A stretch of 64,000 nt of DNA from Paraburkholderia bonniea (GTDB taxonomy: Bacteria > Pseudomonadota > Gammaproteobacteria > Burkholderiales > Burkholderiaceae), in the NCBI RefSeq assembly GCF_009455625.1, contig NZ_QPEQ01000001.1, positions 1,240,001-1,304,000 on the forward strand, in the 5' to 3' direction. Below the pieces are notes generated by a model, which ran no database searches, was not told the origin of the DNA, and was given only the letters and a program-made list of their open reading frames with translations. The position numbers were made by a program, and so were the translations under genes. Within the stretch, counting starts at the first letter, position 1; every line of letters starts with the position of its first letter. Below are positions 54,596 through 62,670 of the stretch, piece by piece.

Positions 54596-55114
54596 ATGGG
54601 AAATGGCAATTGTCTTAAGTTAAATGTATTCAAAAAACCTGGAGTGCCTGCTGATCAGCAGGCATTCCAGGTGGGATTTTTTAAAGTGCATGGCGAGCTT
54701 AGGAACGTCAAGCAGGTTTTTTCTAAAGTTGATTGGCGTGCCACTTTGCTTGTGGCGTTTGTCGGCGGGGTGTTTTTGTTTGGCGAGCGGATATGCGAGC
54801 AGCACAAACGCGCTTGTGACTCTGATGCCTGCCTGACGTTTGTCGATGAGGCGCGCGCAAATTACCGGGTGGCTGCTATCGGGATTTTGGTTTTGGGTTT
54901 GGCAGTTTGGAGGGAGCTCTATTCAGTCAAGTCTGAAAATTATGATGTGATAAGGATTCAACCTGATTCGCTTGAAGATTTTATGGCGGAATGTGATAAA
55001 AAACAAAAACGTGATGAGTCTCATATAAATAAAAAAGATGCGAATATTTCTTTAAATAAAAGTCAGGCGCAAGCGCCGCGGCGTAAGGCTCGGTCACTTC
55101 CGCTTGCAACCTGA
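54596..55114 (+). CDS. Hypothetical two-helix membrane protein, AT-rich
   Basis: I do not recognise the family. Up to 172 residues, with two hydrophobic helices (ATLLVAFVGGVFLFG; VAAIGILVLGLAVW) flanking a Cys-containing loop (ERICEQHKRACDSDACLTFV), then a charged Lys-rich tail. The loop has three Cys and could be periplasmic. The first 35 codons overlap a near-perfect 36-bp palindrome followed by T6, so the true start may lie further in, near the KVDWRATLL segment. AT-rich composition suggests transfer. Confidence 0.5.
   Translation: MGNGNCLKLNVFKKPGVPADQQAFQVGFFKVHGELRNVKQVFSKVDWRATLLVAFVGGVFLFGERICEQHKRACDSDACLTFVDEARANYRVAAIGILVLGLAVWRELYSVKSENYDVIRIQPDSLEDFMAECDKKQKRDESHINKKDANISLNKSQAQAPRRKARSLPLAT
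54639..54684 (+). terminator. Near-perfect 36-bp palindrome followed by T6
   Basis: ACCTGGAGTGCCTGCTGATC and its almost exact complement (one G.U pair) fold into a long hairpin, with TTTTTT after seven bases. It has the form of a strong terminator, yet no plus-strand gene ends upstream of it. Confidence 0.5.
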
Positions 55115-55189
55115 AAATATATCTCCTGAGCCGATCAGGCGCAGCGTATAGTGGCGCGACACTCATCTGATTATTCTGGGAGAAACACC

Positions 55190-55477
55190 ATGGCTGATTT
55201 ATATCCTGCGTTTTATAAGGATTTCGAAGTGCACCCGTTGGTGTTCTCCCGCAAATTTGACAAGTTCGATGGTCACAAACGGCAGGCGGAAGGTTACGAC
55301 ATCGCAGTGCGCATCTGCCGTCCTGGCGCGATCAGCGGCTCGAAAGCGAGCCGCGTGTTCCGCCAGACTCTGGCGCTGACGATTGCAGATTTTGGCGTGG
55401 CCAAGCGCAGCGCGAGCCAGTACGGCGCGGACATTATTGATGGCAAGATCGACGGCGCTTCGGTCGCGGATCTGTGA
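55190..55477 (+). CDS. Conserved-looking hypothetical protein, 95 residues
   Basis: I do not recognise the family. It starts at ATG 55190 with GGGAGAA eight bases upstream: MADLYPAFYKDFEVHPLVFS. The sequence is balanced and soluble, with an EGYDIAVRICRPGAISGSKA segment and GADIIDGKIDGASVADL at the end. Codon use is like the core genes and unlike the neighbour at 54.6 kb. It sits 67 bases before tRNA-fMet on the same strand. Confidence 0.7.
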   Translation: MADLYPAFYKDFEVHPLVFSRKFDKFDGHKRQAEGYDIAVRICRPGAISGSKASRVFRQTLALTIADFGVAKRSASQYGADIIDGKIDGASVADL

Positions 55478-55544
55478 CATGAAAAATAGTTTCCGGCTTT
55501 GTTTGACGGCAGGAGCATCGGGCCGTACAATCCGGTCTCTCTGA

Positions 55545-55621
55545 CGCGGGGTGGAGCAGTCTGGCAGCTCGTCGGGCTCATAACCCGAAGGTCACAGGTT
55601 CAAATCCTGTCCCCGCAACCA
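55545..55621 (+). tRNA. Initiator tRNA-fMet(CAU)
   Basis: A 77-base initiator tRNA: CGCGGGG acceptor start with the C1-A72 mismatch, three G-C pairs in the anticodon stem (GTCGGGCTCATAACCCGA), T-arm CACAGGTTCAAATCCTGT and encoded CCA. These are initiator marks. Confidence 0.97.
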
Positions 55622-56058
55622 ATACCAGCAAGGCTTTCCGCGATTTACGCCCTTTCCGGAAGATTCGTTTTTTTGGAATTTGGGCAACCGGTAGGCAAAA
55701 ACCGCCAAAAATCCGCAGATTTCCGTCGCACCATCAAACCCGCCCCGAGCGGGTTTTTTGTTTTCCGGCGCTCTGGCGGCTTTCGTGACGCCTGCCCTTG
55801 CGAGCATATCAACCGGCCTGCGCGGACGTCCCGTGGCCGTTCTGGTGGCCCCGCTGGCAGTTTTCGCCGCTCTGCCTGGCTGTCCTGATGGTTCGCTTCG
55901 TGATACGCGTCATCGAGTCCGAGCGAGCCGTCGATGACCGATACTGGAATTCCTTGTTGGACGCGCCTTCCTTCGAGACTCCCGTTGATTCAACGGAAGT
56001 TCGACGTTCGCCCTTTACTGTTCAGGTAACGGACCGCGAGCAGCACTGCGTAAAACGA
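55622..56058. other. Downstream of tRNA-fMet, no supported gene
   Basis: Apart from a terminator near 55.74 kb I see no supported gene. A plus-strand frame (55798-56187) overlaps a better minus-strand one and lacks family likeness. Confidence 0.35.
55736..55760 (+). terminator. Rho-independent terminator downstream of tRNA-fMet
   Basis: An 8-bp stem (AAACCCGC/GCGGGTTT) with CCCGA loop and T6 tail. Confidence 0.8.
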
Positions 56059-56256
56059 TCAGATTTCACCGTCACGCAAGGAAAGCCGGTGCGCAATCTC
56101 TTTCGTTCGCACGATCTCGGCGTCAATGCCGACGAAGAAATCATAATTGATCTCGGCGAGACCTTTGATTGCAGACAGCCGGGATGATTCTGCTTCAAGA
56201 AACTGCACATAACGGTTGAGCTTCTCTGCAACTTCTTTGGCTGTGATCGGTTTCAT
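56059..56256 (-). CDS. Small hypothetical protein, 65 residues
   Basis: I do not recognise it. The ATG at 56256 is preceded by TGGGGCG. The product (MKPITAKEVAEKLNRYVQFL, ending VRTKEIAHRLSLRDGEI) is soluble, mostly helical and charged. An upstream ATG at 56340 in the same frame would add 28 residues. It lies in the accessory patch with other orphan genes. Confidence 0.45.
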   Translation of the reverse strand: MKPITAKEVAEKLNRYVQFLEAESSRLSAIKGLAEINYDFFVGIDAEIVRTKEIAHRLSLRDGEI

Positions 56257-56357
56257 GAACGCCCCAGGTGTGAATTTTCTCGATGAGGTCGCGTCATAGA
56301 ACATCGGCTCTCGACAGAGGTTCAAGGTTTGCGTCCGCAATGAATGCGTCCTGCACC

Positions 56358-56945
56358 TCAGGCCGACGAAGGCGGCGTGCTGTCCGCTTCGGCCTTTTCG
56401 AAAACTTCGCTCATCCGTGCCTTCAGGTCGTCACCGATCGGCACTTCGAACGTCTGTCCGAGTGAGGTGTAAACCTGCAGGCGGAACGTGTCGACCATCT
56501 GCCGCCAGTCCTGCGGTTCAAGTCGGGGAAGATTGTCGAGCCACGGTGAGATAGGCGTGTACCAGCTGGCCTGCTCGCCGTCGCTGAGCGTGACGGGCAG
56601 CGGGGAAGACATACCATCCCTCGAGTCGGTCTTCTGGTACAGGTGCTGGGGCTTTCCTTTCGGCCGGTCTTGGTAGACCCATCCGACACTGAGGACCCGG
56701 GCGCCACGCTGCCCGGTATTGGTCGCCGTAATACCCACGTAGCGTGGCCACTGGGCGGGTCCTCCGGGCCCTCCCGTGACCACCACGATCATCGCCGTAA
56801 CCTTGAGCCGGACACGTTCGGGGCGAAGGGCAAGCCACAGGGAAACGATCACCGCGCCGACCGTGCCGAACGCTGCGATCCAGTTCGCGAACGAATTGAT
56901 GAAGTCCCAATGTTCCTTGTCGAGCCCGAGGAAGGTAATGGCCAT
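56358..56945 (-). CDS. Hypothetical protein with one N-terminal membrane helix
   Basis: A 195-residue protein. One N-terminal helix (INSFANWIAAFGTVGAVIVS, then LWLALRP) is followed by a soluble domain of strands (LKVTAMIVVVTGG, YVGITATNTGQRGARVLSVG, SPLPVTLSDGEQASW) and a C-terminal helix. This layout is common for membrane-anchored orphan proteins in genomic islands. Function is unknown. No clear ribosome site is seen. Confidence 0.65.
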   Translation of the reverse strand: MAITFLGLDKEHWDFINSFANWIAAFGTVGAVIVSLWLALRPERVRLKVTAMIVVVTGGPGGPAQWPRYVGITATNTGQRGARVLSVGWVYQDRPKGKPQHLYQKTDSRDGMSSPLPVTLSDGEQASWYTPISPWLDNLPRLEPQDWRQMVDTFRLQVYTSLGQTFEVPIGDDLKARMSEVFEKAEADSTPPSSA

Positions 56946-56991
56946 GCTGAAGGTGTCGAGTGAGAAACACGCAGCATTATGAGGCAGGAAG

Positions 56992-57015
56992 AAAAAGGCC
57001 CCGCCGAAGCGGGGC
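56992..57015 (-). terminator. Rho-independent terminator with TTCG tetraloop
   Basis: On the minus strand a 7-bp stem (GCCCCGC/GCGGGGC) with TTCG loop is followed by a T5 run. It lies about 175 bases after the lipoprotein gene and ends its transcript. Confidence 0.75.
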
Positions 57016-57188
57016 GAACATCAAGGACATGCGCGGCTTCCTTGCAGCCCGCCGCGGGGCTTTCGCAACCTTGGAACGGCCCGCAAAGGCATCCCCCGGC
57101 GCAAGACTTCAATCGTTCACGGCACGACCGCGGGCGTGAGCGGCCCGGTCAACACCAGCGTCGGGGTCTGCTGTTTCGATGAAAAATT

Positions 57189-57794
57189 TTAATTTGTCAT
57201 CTCGCTGGGGCTGCACTTACCCGCCTTTTTCATCGCAACAGGCATGTCTGCGCCTTTTTCATCAATGTCGCGAACAGAAATCCAGCATTGTTTATTGCCA
57301 TGTTCCATAAAAATGTCGTAATTCCGCCCAGGTTTTGGAGTAAAAGTCATTCTTGGCGGAGTGCAATATATATAAGTATTCCCAGCTGAACCCACTGACG
57401 ATATTAAAACTGTCAGCGGCTTATCTGCTGCCACCACATATTCTTTAATAAAATCTTTAAAAATCAATCCGTCCGTCCGCATCCAGGGCCGAGGACTTAA
57501 TGGCATTCCTATCGTAAGACTTGTGGACGAGTATTTAATCGCCGAGAAATAACCATCATTTACGATAATTTTCTCGCTATCTTTTCCGGGAAACGGCGTG
57601 TAGCAATCCTTTCCAGGAGTAAAAGTCGCTTGTTGCTGTCCATTAGCGGCAAGAATTCGGATTCTTGCCGCTATGGCTGGATCATAAGTAGGCGAGGCTG
57701 TTTCCACATAATGTTTTGGCTGCGGTAGAAATGTGCAACCGCTCATGCAAATCGCGGTAATGAATGCGGCGCCCAGTAATTTCTTTAAAAACAT
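57189..57794 (-). CDS. Hypothetical lipoprotein
   Basis: A 201-residue lipoprotein: signal MFLKKLLGAAFITAIC followed by the lipobox MSGC. A strong AAGGAG site overlaps the stop of the upstream frame. The mature part is strand-rich, with four Cys (DCYTPFPGKD, YIYCTPPRM, KQCWISVRD, AGKCSPSE) that could pair in the periplasm. Strands such as PLTVLISSVGSAGNTYIY are followed by NYDIFMEHGNKQCWI. It resembles lipoproteins encoded after toxin-like exoproteins, but no family is recognised. Confidence 0.75.
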   Translation of the reverse strand: MFLKKLLGAAFITAICMSGCTFLPQPKHYVETASPTYDPAIAARIRILAANGQQQATFTPGKDCYTPFPGKDSEKIIVNDGYFSAIKYSSTSLTIGMPLSPRPWMRTDGLIFKDFIKEYVVAADKPLTVLISSVGSAGNTYIYCTPPRMTFTPKPGRNYDIFMEHGNKQCWISVRDIDEKGADMPVAMKKAGKCSPSEMTN

Positions 57795-57795
57795 T

Positions 57796-58035
57796 CTATT
57801 TCTCCTTTTTCTTTGTTTCATAACTCTTGCACGCCTTCTTGTAACTGTTATCGAAAGGCTTGATTTTTAGCATGTGCGCCTGGGATGCATAGTCGCCAGT
57901 CGTAGCAATGACAATGCCCGCAATAAATGCCAATTTTGCAGCAATCGAATTTAGTCCAATGTGCACTGATTCAGTAACTAAAATAATCCCTAATATTACA
58001 AAGGGAATTCGAAGCTATTTTTTTTAAATTTCCAT
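57796..58035 (-). pseudogene. Small membrane protein frame, interrupted near its start
   Basis: From CTT at 58014 the frame runs 72 codons to TAG at 57796: LRIPFVILGIILVTE, an IAAKLAFIAGIVIATTGDYA helix and a Lys-rich end (KKACKSYETKKKEK). No usable ATG begins it. In the same frame, ATG GAA ATT at 58035 is followed by TAA and, after two codons, TAG. The 5' end therefore seems mutated at an A8 run, or a non-ATG start is used. It overlaps the ribosome site of the lipoprotein gene, so the two were an operon. Confidence 0.5.
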
Positions 58036-58041
58036 CTTCAA

Positions 58042-58590
58042 TCAGTTGTTTTTCCTGTTCAGGTGATCTTGACGTTGATCGGACGCGGCTGAATTTTTCC
58101 AGAGTTCAAGTCCTTCATTGATAACCGGACCATAAAAAGGAAACCGATCCATGACTGGCTTCGATGCCATGCCGGTCGCAAAACCAACAGTAAATTGACC
58201 AGGATTTGGCCGCAATATTTGCTCAATTGCGCTCGCAGCTGCCCGACCAAACACCACTTGTAGCCCACCTATTGGCGTTGTTTATAGTTGGCCGGAGAGA
58301 GGAGTTAATCCACGATTCAGCGGCCTTACCGGTTGTGTAACCGACCGTAATACCTGACCTATGATGCTGTCATTTCTGCCATACACCACATTATTGATCG
58401 CCGTGCCAGTCGCACCATCTCACAAAGGCAAATGAACGGTACCTGAAGTGCCCGCCACGTTTGCCGTAGCGCCGTAACAGCCAGTCCCGGCTTGCTGCGT
58501 TTGCTGAACAGTGGCCTGGGTGCCTGCTTTAACCACAGCGCGCCCCACTCTCAGACGGCTGAACAAAAGTCGTTTATTGCCTTGTTTCAT
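58042..58590 (-). pseudogene. Degenerate remnant resembling the C-terminal part of a large exoprotein
   Basis: Three frame pieces can be joined. The first, from ATG 58590, reads VGRAVVKAGTQATVQQTQQ and ends TSGTVHLPL at a TGA (58420). Reading on in frame gives DGATGTAINNVVYG. After a frame change come GYTTGKAAESWINSSLRPT and INNANRWATSG. After another comes the open frame at 58257-58042 (VVFGRAAASAIEQILRPNPG, ending ELWKNSAASDQRQDHLNRK). GYTTGKAAE- and NN-W-type phrases remind me of filamentous-haemagglutinin/CdiA-like exoprotein C-termini. The assignment is tentative. Confidence 0.35.
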
Positions 58591-58794
58591 CTGGTCTCAT
58601 TCGGTTTACTAATTTTTAATGAGCGGCAATTTAGCGCCAAATGAACTGGAGGATTTGGGTTAACACGCTTTTTTAAGCGAAATACAACGCTTTTAGACAA
58701 ATCGGATTGCGCTTATCGAGCATTTTATGAATCTGCGCTAGAGCAGGAAAAGAGCGAGGTACGAAGAAGGGAAATACCCCGATTCAGCTACACC

Positions 58795-58823
58795 TTGAAC
58801 AAACCACTGTATTTTTGTACAGT
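58795..58823 (+). promoter_or_regulatory. dinB promoter (-35 TTGAAC, -10 TACAGT)
   Basis: TTGAAC at 58795-58800 and TACAGT at 58818-58823 are 17 bases apart, the ideal spacing. The LexA box overlaps the -10. Transcription should begin about 58829-58831. Confidence 0.6.
58807..58822. promoter_or_regulatory. LexA (SOS) box upstream of dinB
   Basis: CTGTATTTTTGTACAG matches the LexA consensus CTGTA-N6-TACAG exactly in both arms. Repressor binding here would cover the -10 element. Confidence 0.85.
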
Positions 58824-58832
58824 ACCGACATC

Positions 58833-59981
58833 GTGCCGTCCCCTGAACGTATTCCCCCTTCGTCCGCTATTACTTCGTCGCCATCGCGCAAGATCATTCA
58901 TTGCGATTGCGACTGTTTTTATGCATCCGTTGAAATGCGTGATGACCCGTCATTGCGGGGCCGTCCGCTTGCCGTGGGTGGTCAGCCTGACCAGCGTGGT
59001 GTGATTGCCACCTGTAATTACGAAGCACGGCGTTTTGGCGTGCATTCGGCGATGTCATCGGCGCTCGCGTTGCGCAAATGCCCGGGGCTGCTGATCCTGC
59101 CCCCGGCAATGGAAAAATACCGCGCCGCGTCGCGCCAGATCATGGCGATTTATCACGACTACACCGCTGAAGTTGAGCCGCTGTCGCTCGATGAGGCCTA
59201 TCTTGATGTCACGCACACGGATCGCTGCCGGGGCAGTGCGACGCTGATGGCCGCCGAAATCCGTGAGCGGGTGCGTGCCATCGTCGGCGTGACGGTCTCT
59301 GCCGGGGTCGCGTCGAACAAGTTCGTCGCCAAGATTGCCTCCGACTGGAACAAGCCCGATGGCCTGCACGTCGTGCGGCCGCATGAAATCGATGCGTTCG
59401 TGGCGGCTTTGCCAGTGCGCAAGATTTTCGGCGTGGGCAAGGTCACGGCGGCAAAGCTCGAAAAACTGGGCGTTACCACCTGCGCGCAGTTGCGCGAATG
59501 GCCACTGGTCGCTCTACATCATCAGTTCGGCACATTTGGCACGCGCTTGTATGAGCTGTCGCGCGGTATCGACGAGCGTCCTGTGCAGGCTGACCGGGAG
59601 CGCAAATCCGTCAGCGTCGAAACCACCTATGTGACCGATTTACGTACGTTCGAAGCCTGCGCCGCGGAGCTCGTCCGTCTGAGTGCATTGCTGGATGGAC
59701 GGATTGCCCGTGCTGAGGCGGCCTCTGCGGTACGCAAGTTGTTCGTCAAGATTCGCTTCGCGGATTTTCAGCGAACGACGGTCGAATGCGTAGGTGACGC
59801 GACTCATCTGCCAACCTTGCTGGCGCTGCTGGAAAAAGGTTTCGCGCGGCGTCAGCAGCCGGTGCGGTTATTGGGCGTTGGGGTGCGGCTGGAGGAGGAT
59901 GGCCTGGCACCAGACGGGCAGTTTGGCTTGTTTGATGCGCCACCAGCTGAGCAGGCTGAACGCGCTTCCGGCGCTGTATGA
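58833..59981 (+). CDS. dinB: DNA polymerase IV
   Basis: A Y-family translesion polymerase of 382 residues if GTG 58833 is the start. The catalytic residues are in KIIHCDCDCFYASVEM (Asp) and EPLSLDEAYLDVTHTD (Asp-Glu); the HhH motif FGVGKVTAAKLEKLGV and the little-finger domain follow. No ATG exists before the conserved domain, so the start is GTG 58833 or TTG 58815. TTG lies within the LexA box and -10, so GTG is preferred. This would give a leaderless or nearly leaderless mRNA. The C-terminus (DAPPAEQAERASGAV) lacks a clear beta-clamp motif by eye, apart from QFGLFD. Confidence 0.93.
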   Translation: MPSPERIPPSSAITSSPSRKIIHCDCDCFYASVEMRDDPSLRGRPLAVGGQPDQRGVIATCNYEARRFGVHSAMSSALALRKCPGLLILPPAMEKYRAASRQIMAIYHDYTAEVEPLSLDEAYLDVTHTDRCRGSATLMAAEIRERVRAIVGVTVSAGVASNKFVAKIASDWNKPDGLHVVRPHEIDAFVAALPVRKIFGVGKVTAAKLEKLGVTTCAQLREWPLVALHHQFGTFGTRLYELSRGIDERPVQADRERKSVSVETTYVTDLRTFEACAAELVRLSALLDGRIARAEAASAVRKLFVKIRFADFQRTTVECVGDATHLPTLLALLEKGFARRQQPVRLLGVGVRLEEDGLAPDGQFGLFDAPPAEQAERASGAV

Positions 59982-60038
59982 AATGCCGCTGCGGGTACTA
60001 GCTGATTCGCGTGCATGGGGCGCGCGGTGATAAGCCAT

Positions 60039-60075
60039 AAAAAAAACGGTGCCCTGCTTTGAGCGCAGGGCACCG
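60039..60075 (-). terminator. Rho-independent terminator of prlC
   Basis: On the minus strand an 11-bp stem (CGGTGCCCTGC and complement) with 7-base loop is followed by T8, 76 bases after the prlC stop. It can also slow dinB transcripts from the other side. Confidence 0.85.
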
Positions 60076-60150
60076 CTTCAGACACTTCACTTCTGCTCAT
60101 CCGGCCATTGGCGAGTACCGCTGAGCGAGCCAGAGCGGCGTGGGCCAGCT

Positions 60151-62247
60151 TCAGGCGCTCATGCCGTTGTGCCGCAGCAGGGCATCGACATTAGGCTCGC
60201 GGCCCCGGAATGCCTTGAACGATTCCATCGCGGGGCGGCTGCCGCCCACTTCAAGAATCTCCTGGCGGTAACGCGTGCCGGTTGCGCTATCGAGCACGCT
60301 GCCGTTGCCTGCCTGCGCGGCTTCTTCAAATGCCGCGTAAGCATCGGCGGACAGCACCTCAGCCCATTTGTAGCTGTAGTACCCAGCGGCATAACCACCG
60401 GCAAAGATATGGCTGAAGGTATTGAGCCAGCGTGAAAATTCCGCCTGTGGAATCACGTGATATTGCTGGTTGATTTCACGCGCGAGCTCAAGCGCGCTGG
60501 CCGGGCCTGCTGGATCGAAATCGACGTGCAGACGCATATCGGTCATCGAAAACACGATTTGCCGCAACGTCCCCAGCCCGCTCTGAAAATTCTTCGCGGC
60601 CAGCATCTTGTCGAACAGCGCGCGTGGCAGCGGTGCCGCGGTCTCGACATGTGACGTCATATCGCTGAGGACATCCCATTCCCAGCAAAAATTCTCCATG
60701 AATTGCGACGGCAGTTCGACCGCATCCCACTCCACGCCATTGATGCCAGAAACGCCTGATTCGTCGACGCGCGTCAGCATGTGATGCAGCCCATGGCCAA
60801 ACTCATGGAACAGCGTGATGACTTCGTCGTGCGTGAAGCAGGCGGGCTTGCCGCCCACCGGCGCGGAGAAGTTGCAGGTCAGGTAAGCCACCGGGGTTTG
60901 CACGCCCTGGGCGTGACGGCGGCGAGTGCGGGCGTCGTCCATCCAGGCACCGCCGCGTTTGCCTTCGCGGGCGTACAGGTCCAGATAGAACTGGGCAATC
61001 AGCGCGCCGTCCTGGCGTTCGACCCGGAAAAACCGCACATCCGGGTGCCATACGGTCGCGGTATCCGGGCGGATGCGCACATCGAACAGTGTCTCGGTGA
61101 CTTTGAAGAGCCCTTTGAGCACAGCATCTTCAGGGAAGTACTGCTTCACCTCATTTTCAGAAAACGCATAGCGTTGCTGCCTCAGCCGTTCAGCGGCAAA
61201 GGTCATGTCCCACGGCTGCAAGTCGCTTAATCCCAGCTCGCTGGCGGCAAATTCGCGCAGTTCCCGCCAGTCCTGTTCGGCATGCGGGCGAGCGCGCACC
61301 GCGAGGTCATCGAGAAAACGCATGACCTCGGCGGGTGATTGCGCCATCTTGGACGCCAGCGAGACTTCAGCGAAATTCGCATACCCAAGCATTTTTGCTT
61401 CTTCGGCACGCAGCGCGAGCTGCTCGGCGATGTTGCCGGTGTTGTCCCATGCGGGCTGGCCGCCGCCATAGGTGACGCCTTGCTCTGAAGCGCGCGTGAC
61501 GTAAGCGCGATAAAGCGTTTCGCGCATCGGCCGATGTTCGGCGTACTGCATGACGGGGAAATAGGACGGGAAGTGCAGCGTGAATTTCCAGCCGGTTTTG
61601 CCATCGCGCTCAGCTGCTTCGCGCGCGGCTGCGATCGCGTCTTCGGGCAGGCCTGCCAGTTCTGGCTCGTGCTGGACGAAATACGCGTAGGCGTTGGTCG
61701 CATCGAGCACGTGGTCGGAGTAGCTTTTTGCCAGCGTGGCCTGGCGCTCTTGCAGTTCAGCGAAACGTGGCTTTTGCTCCTCGGGCAGCTCGGCACCAGA
61801 GAGGCGGAAGTCGCGCACTGCGTTATCGAGGATTTTTTTGCGCTCGTGCGACAGCGTTTCGAACTCGATGCTGGCTTTTAGCGCCTTGTATTTCTCGTAC
61901 AGCGCGAGGTTTTGCCCGACGCTCGACCAGAACTCGGTGACGCGGGGCAGGTTCTCGCCGTAGGTGGCGCGCAATTCGGGGGTGTCAGCGACGGCATTCA
62001 GATGACCGACGATGCCCCAGGCGCGGGCGAGCGGTTCTGTGGCGCGTTCGACGGGTTCCACCACATCGGCCCATGAAGCGGGGGTGGCGGGTGCGCTGGC
62101 GCGTTCGACTGCAGTTTGCGCGGCGGCCAGCAGGACATCGAGTGCGGGCGTGACGTGTTCCGGGCGAATTTCGCCAAAACGGGGCAGATCGGAGAAATCG
62201 AGCAGCGGATTCAGCGGATTGCCAGATGCCGGTTGGGAGATAGACAT
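60151..62247 (-). CDS. prlC: Oligopeptidase A (M3 family)
   Basis: A 698-residue cytosolic zinc metallopeptidase degrading signal peptides and short peptides. The HExxH motif is in ITLFHEFGHGLHHML, with the third Glu in NGVEWDAVELPSQFMENFCW. The start is MSISQPASGNPLNPLLDFSD at 62247, near the E. coli length of 680. It lies downstream of folD on the same strand after 423 bases. Confidence 0.95.
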   Translation of the reverse strand: MSISQPASGNPLNPLLDFSDLPRFGEIRPEHVTPALDVLLAAAQTAVERASAPATPASWADVVEPVERATEPLARAWGIVGHLNAVADTPELRATYGENLPRVTEFWSSVGQNLALYEKYKALKASIEFETLSHERKKILDNAVRDFRLSGAELPEEQKPRFAELQERQATLAKSYSDHVLDATNAYAYFVQHEPELAGLPEDAIAAAREAAERDGKTGWKFTLHFPSYFPVMQYAEHRPMRETLYRAYVTRASEQGVTYGGGQPAWDNTGNIAEQLALRAEEAKMLGYANFAEVSLASKMAQSPAEVMRFLDDLAVRARPHAEQDWRELREFAASELGLSDLQPWDMTFAAERLRQQRYAFSENEVKQYFPEDAVLKGLFKVTETLFDVRIRPDTATVWHPDVRFFRVERQDGALIAQFYLDLYAREGKRGGAWMDDARTRRRHAQGVQTPVAYLTCNFSAPVGGKPACFTHDEVITLFHEFGHGLHHMLTRVDESGVSGINGVEWDAVELPSQFMENFCWEWDVLSDMTSHVETAAPLPRALFDKMLAAKNFQSGLGTLRQIVFSMTDMRLHVDFDPAGPASALELAREINQQYHVIPQAEFSRWLNTFSHIFAGGYAAGYYSYKWAEVLSADAYAAFEEAAQAGNGSVLDSATGTRYRQEILEVGGSRPAMESFKAFRGREPNVDALLRHNGMSA

Positions 62248-62670
62248 GGGAGCTTCCTGTGAGTCGCGGGTGAAGGGGCGCTCATGCGCGCTCGCGCGGT
62301 GAGGCCGGGTTATCCGATGATGGGGCCGTAAAGGCCGATTCCAACCGGCAAACTAGCAGAAGTTTGAAAGACGCGGCGTGAGGTGGGGTGAGGTGGTCGT
62401 GTAGGCGTGAGACAGGGCAGGTGGCTGCGTTGCTGGCTGCCGGAAGGGGCCTCAGAGGGGGCATAAGTGCCGGAGGTGAAGTACGGACCCGTCCTGTTCG
62501 GGCCACGCAGGTTGATTCTGGCTACTTACTGCCTGCTGCCTGCCGCCCGGGGAGCTTGGGCGCGGCAGGCGCTGGGGGTGAAGTTTCAGCAGAGGCAAGT
62601 GAAGCTGGGAGCGCTGGCTTGAGCGTTGGAGTCTTCAGGATCTCAGGGCCTCCCAAGCCTCCCTGGCACG
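62248..62670. other. Spacer between folD and prlC
   Basis: About 420 bases with no supported gene on either strand; open frames here lack ribosome sites and family likeness. It probably holds the prlC promoter. Confidence 0.4.

Larger units (their letters stand above)
58591..58832. other. Spacer with the SOS promoter of dinB
   Basis: No gene is present. The right end carries the LexA box and promoter elements listed separately. Confidence 0.5.

Noticed and set aside
55798-56187. 129-codon plus-strand frame after tRNA-fMet
   Set aside because: Overlaps a more protein-like minus-strand frame and lacks a ribosome site; not listed as a gene.
56305-56340. AGGTTCAAGG...TCCGCAA resembling the 3' end of tRNA-fMet, possible att repeat
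   Set aside because: About 17 of 27 positions agree, with many scattered mismatches; too weak for an integration duplication.
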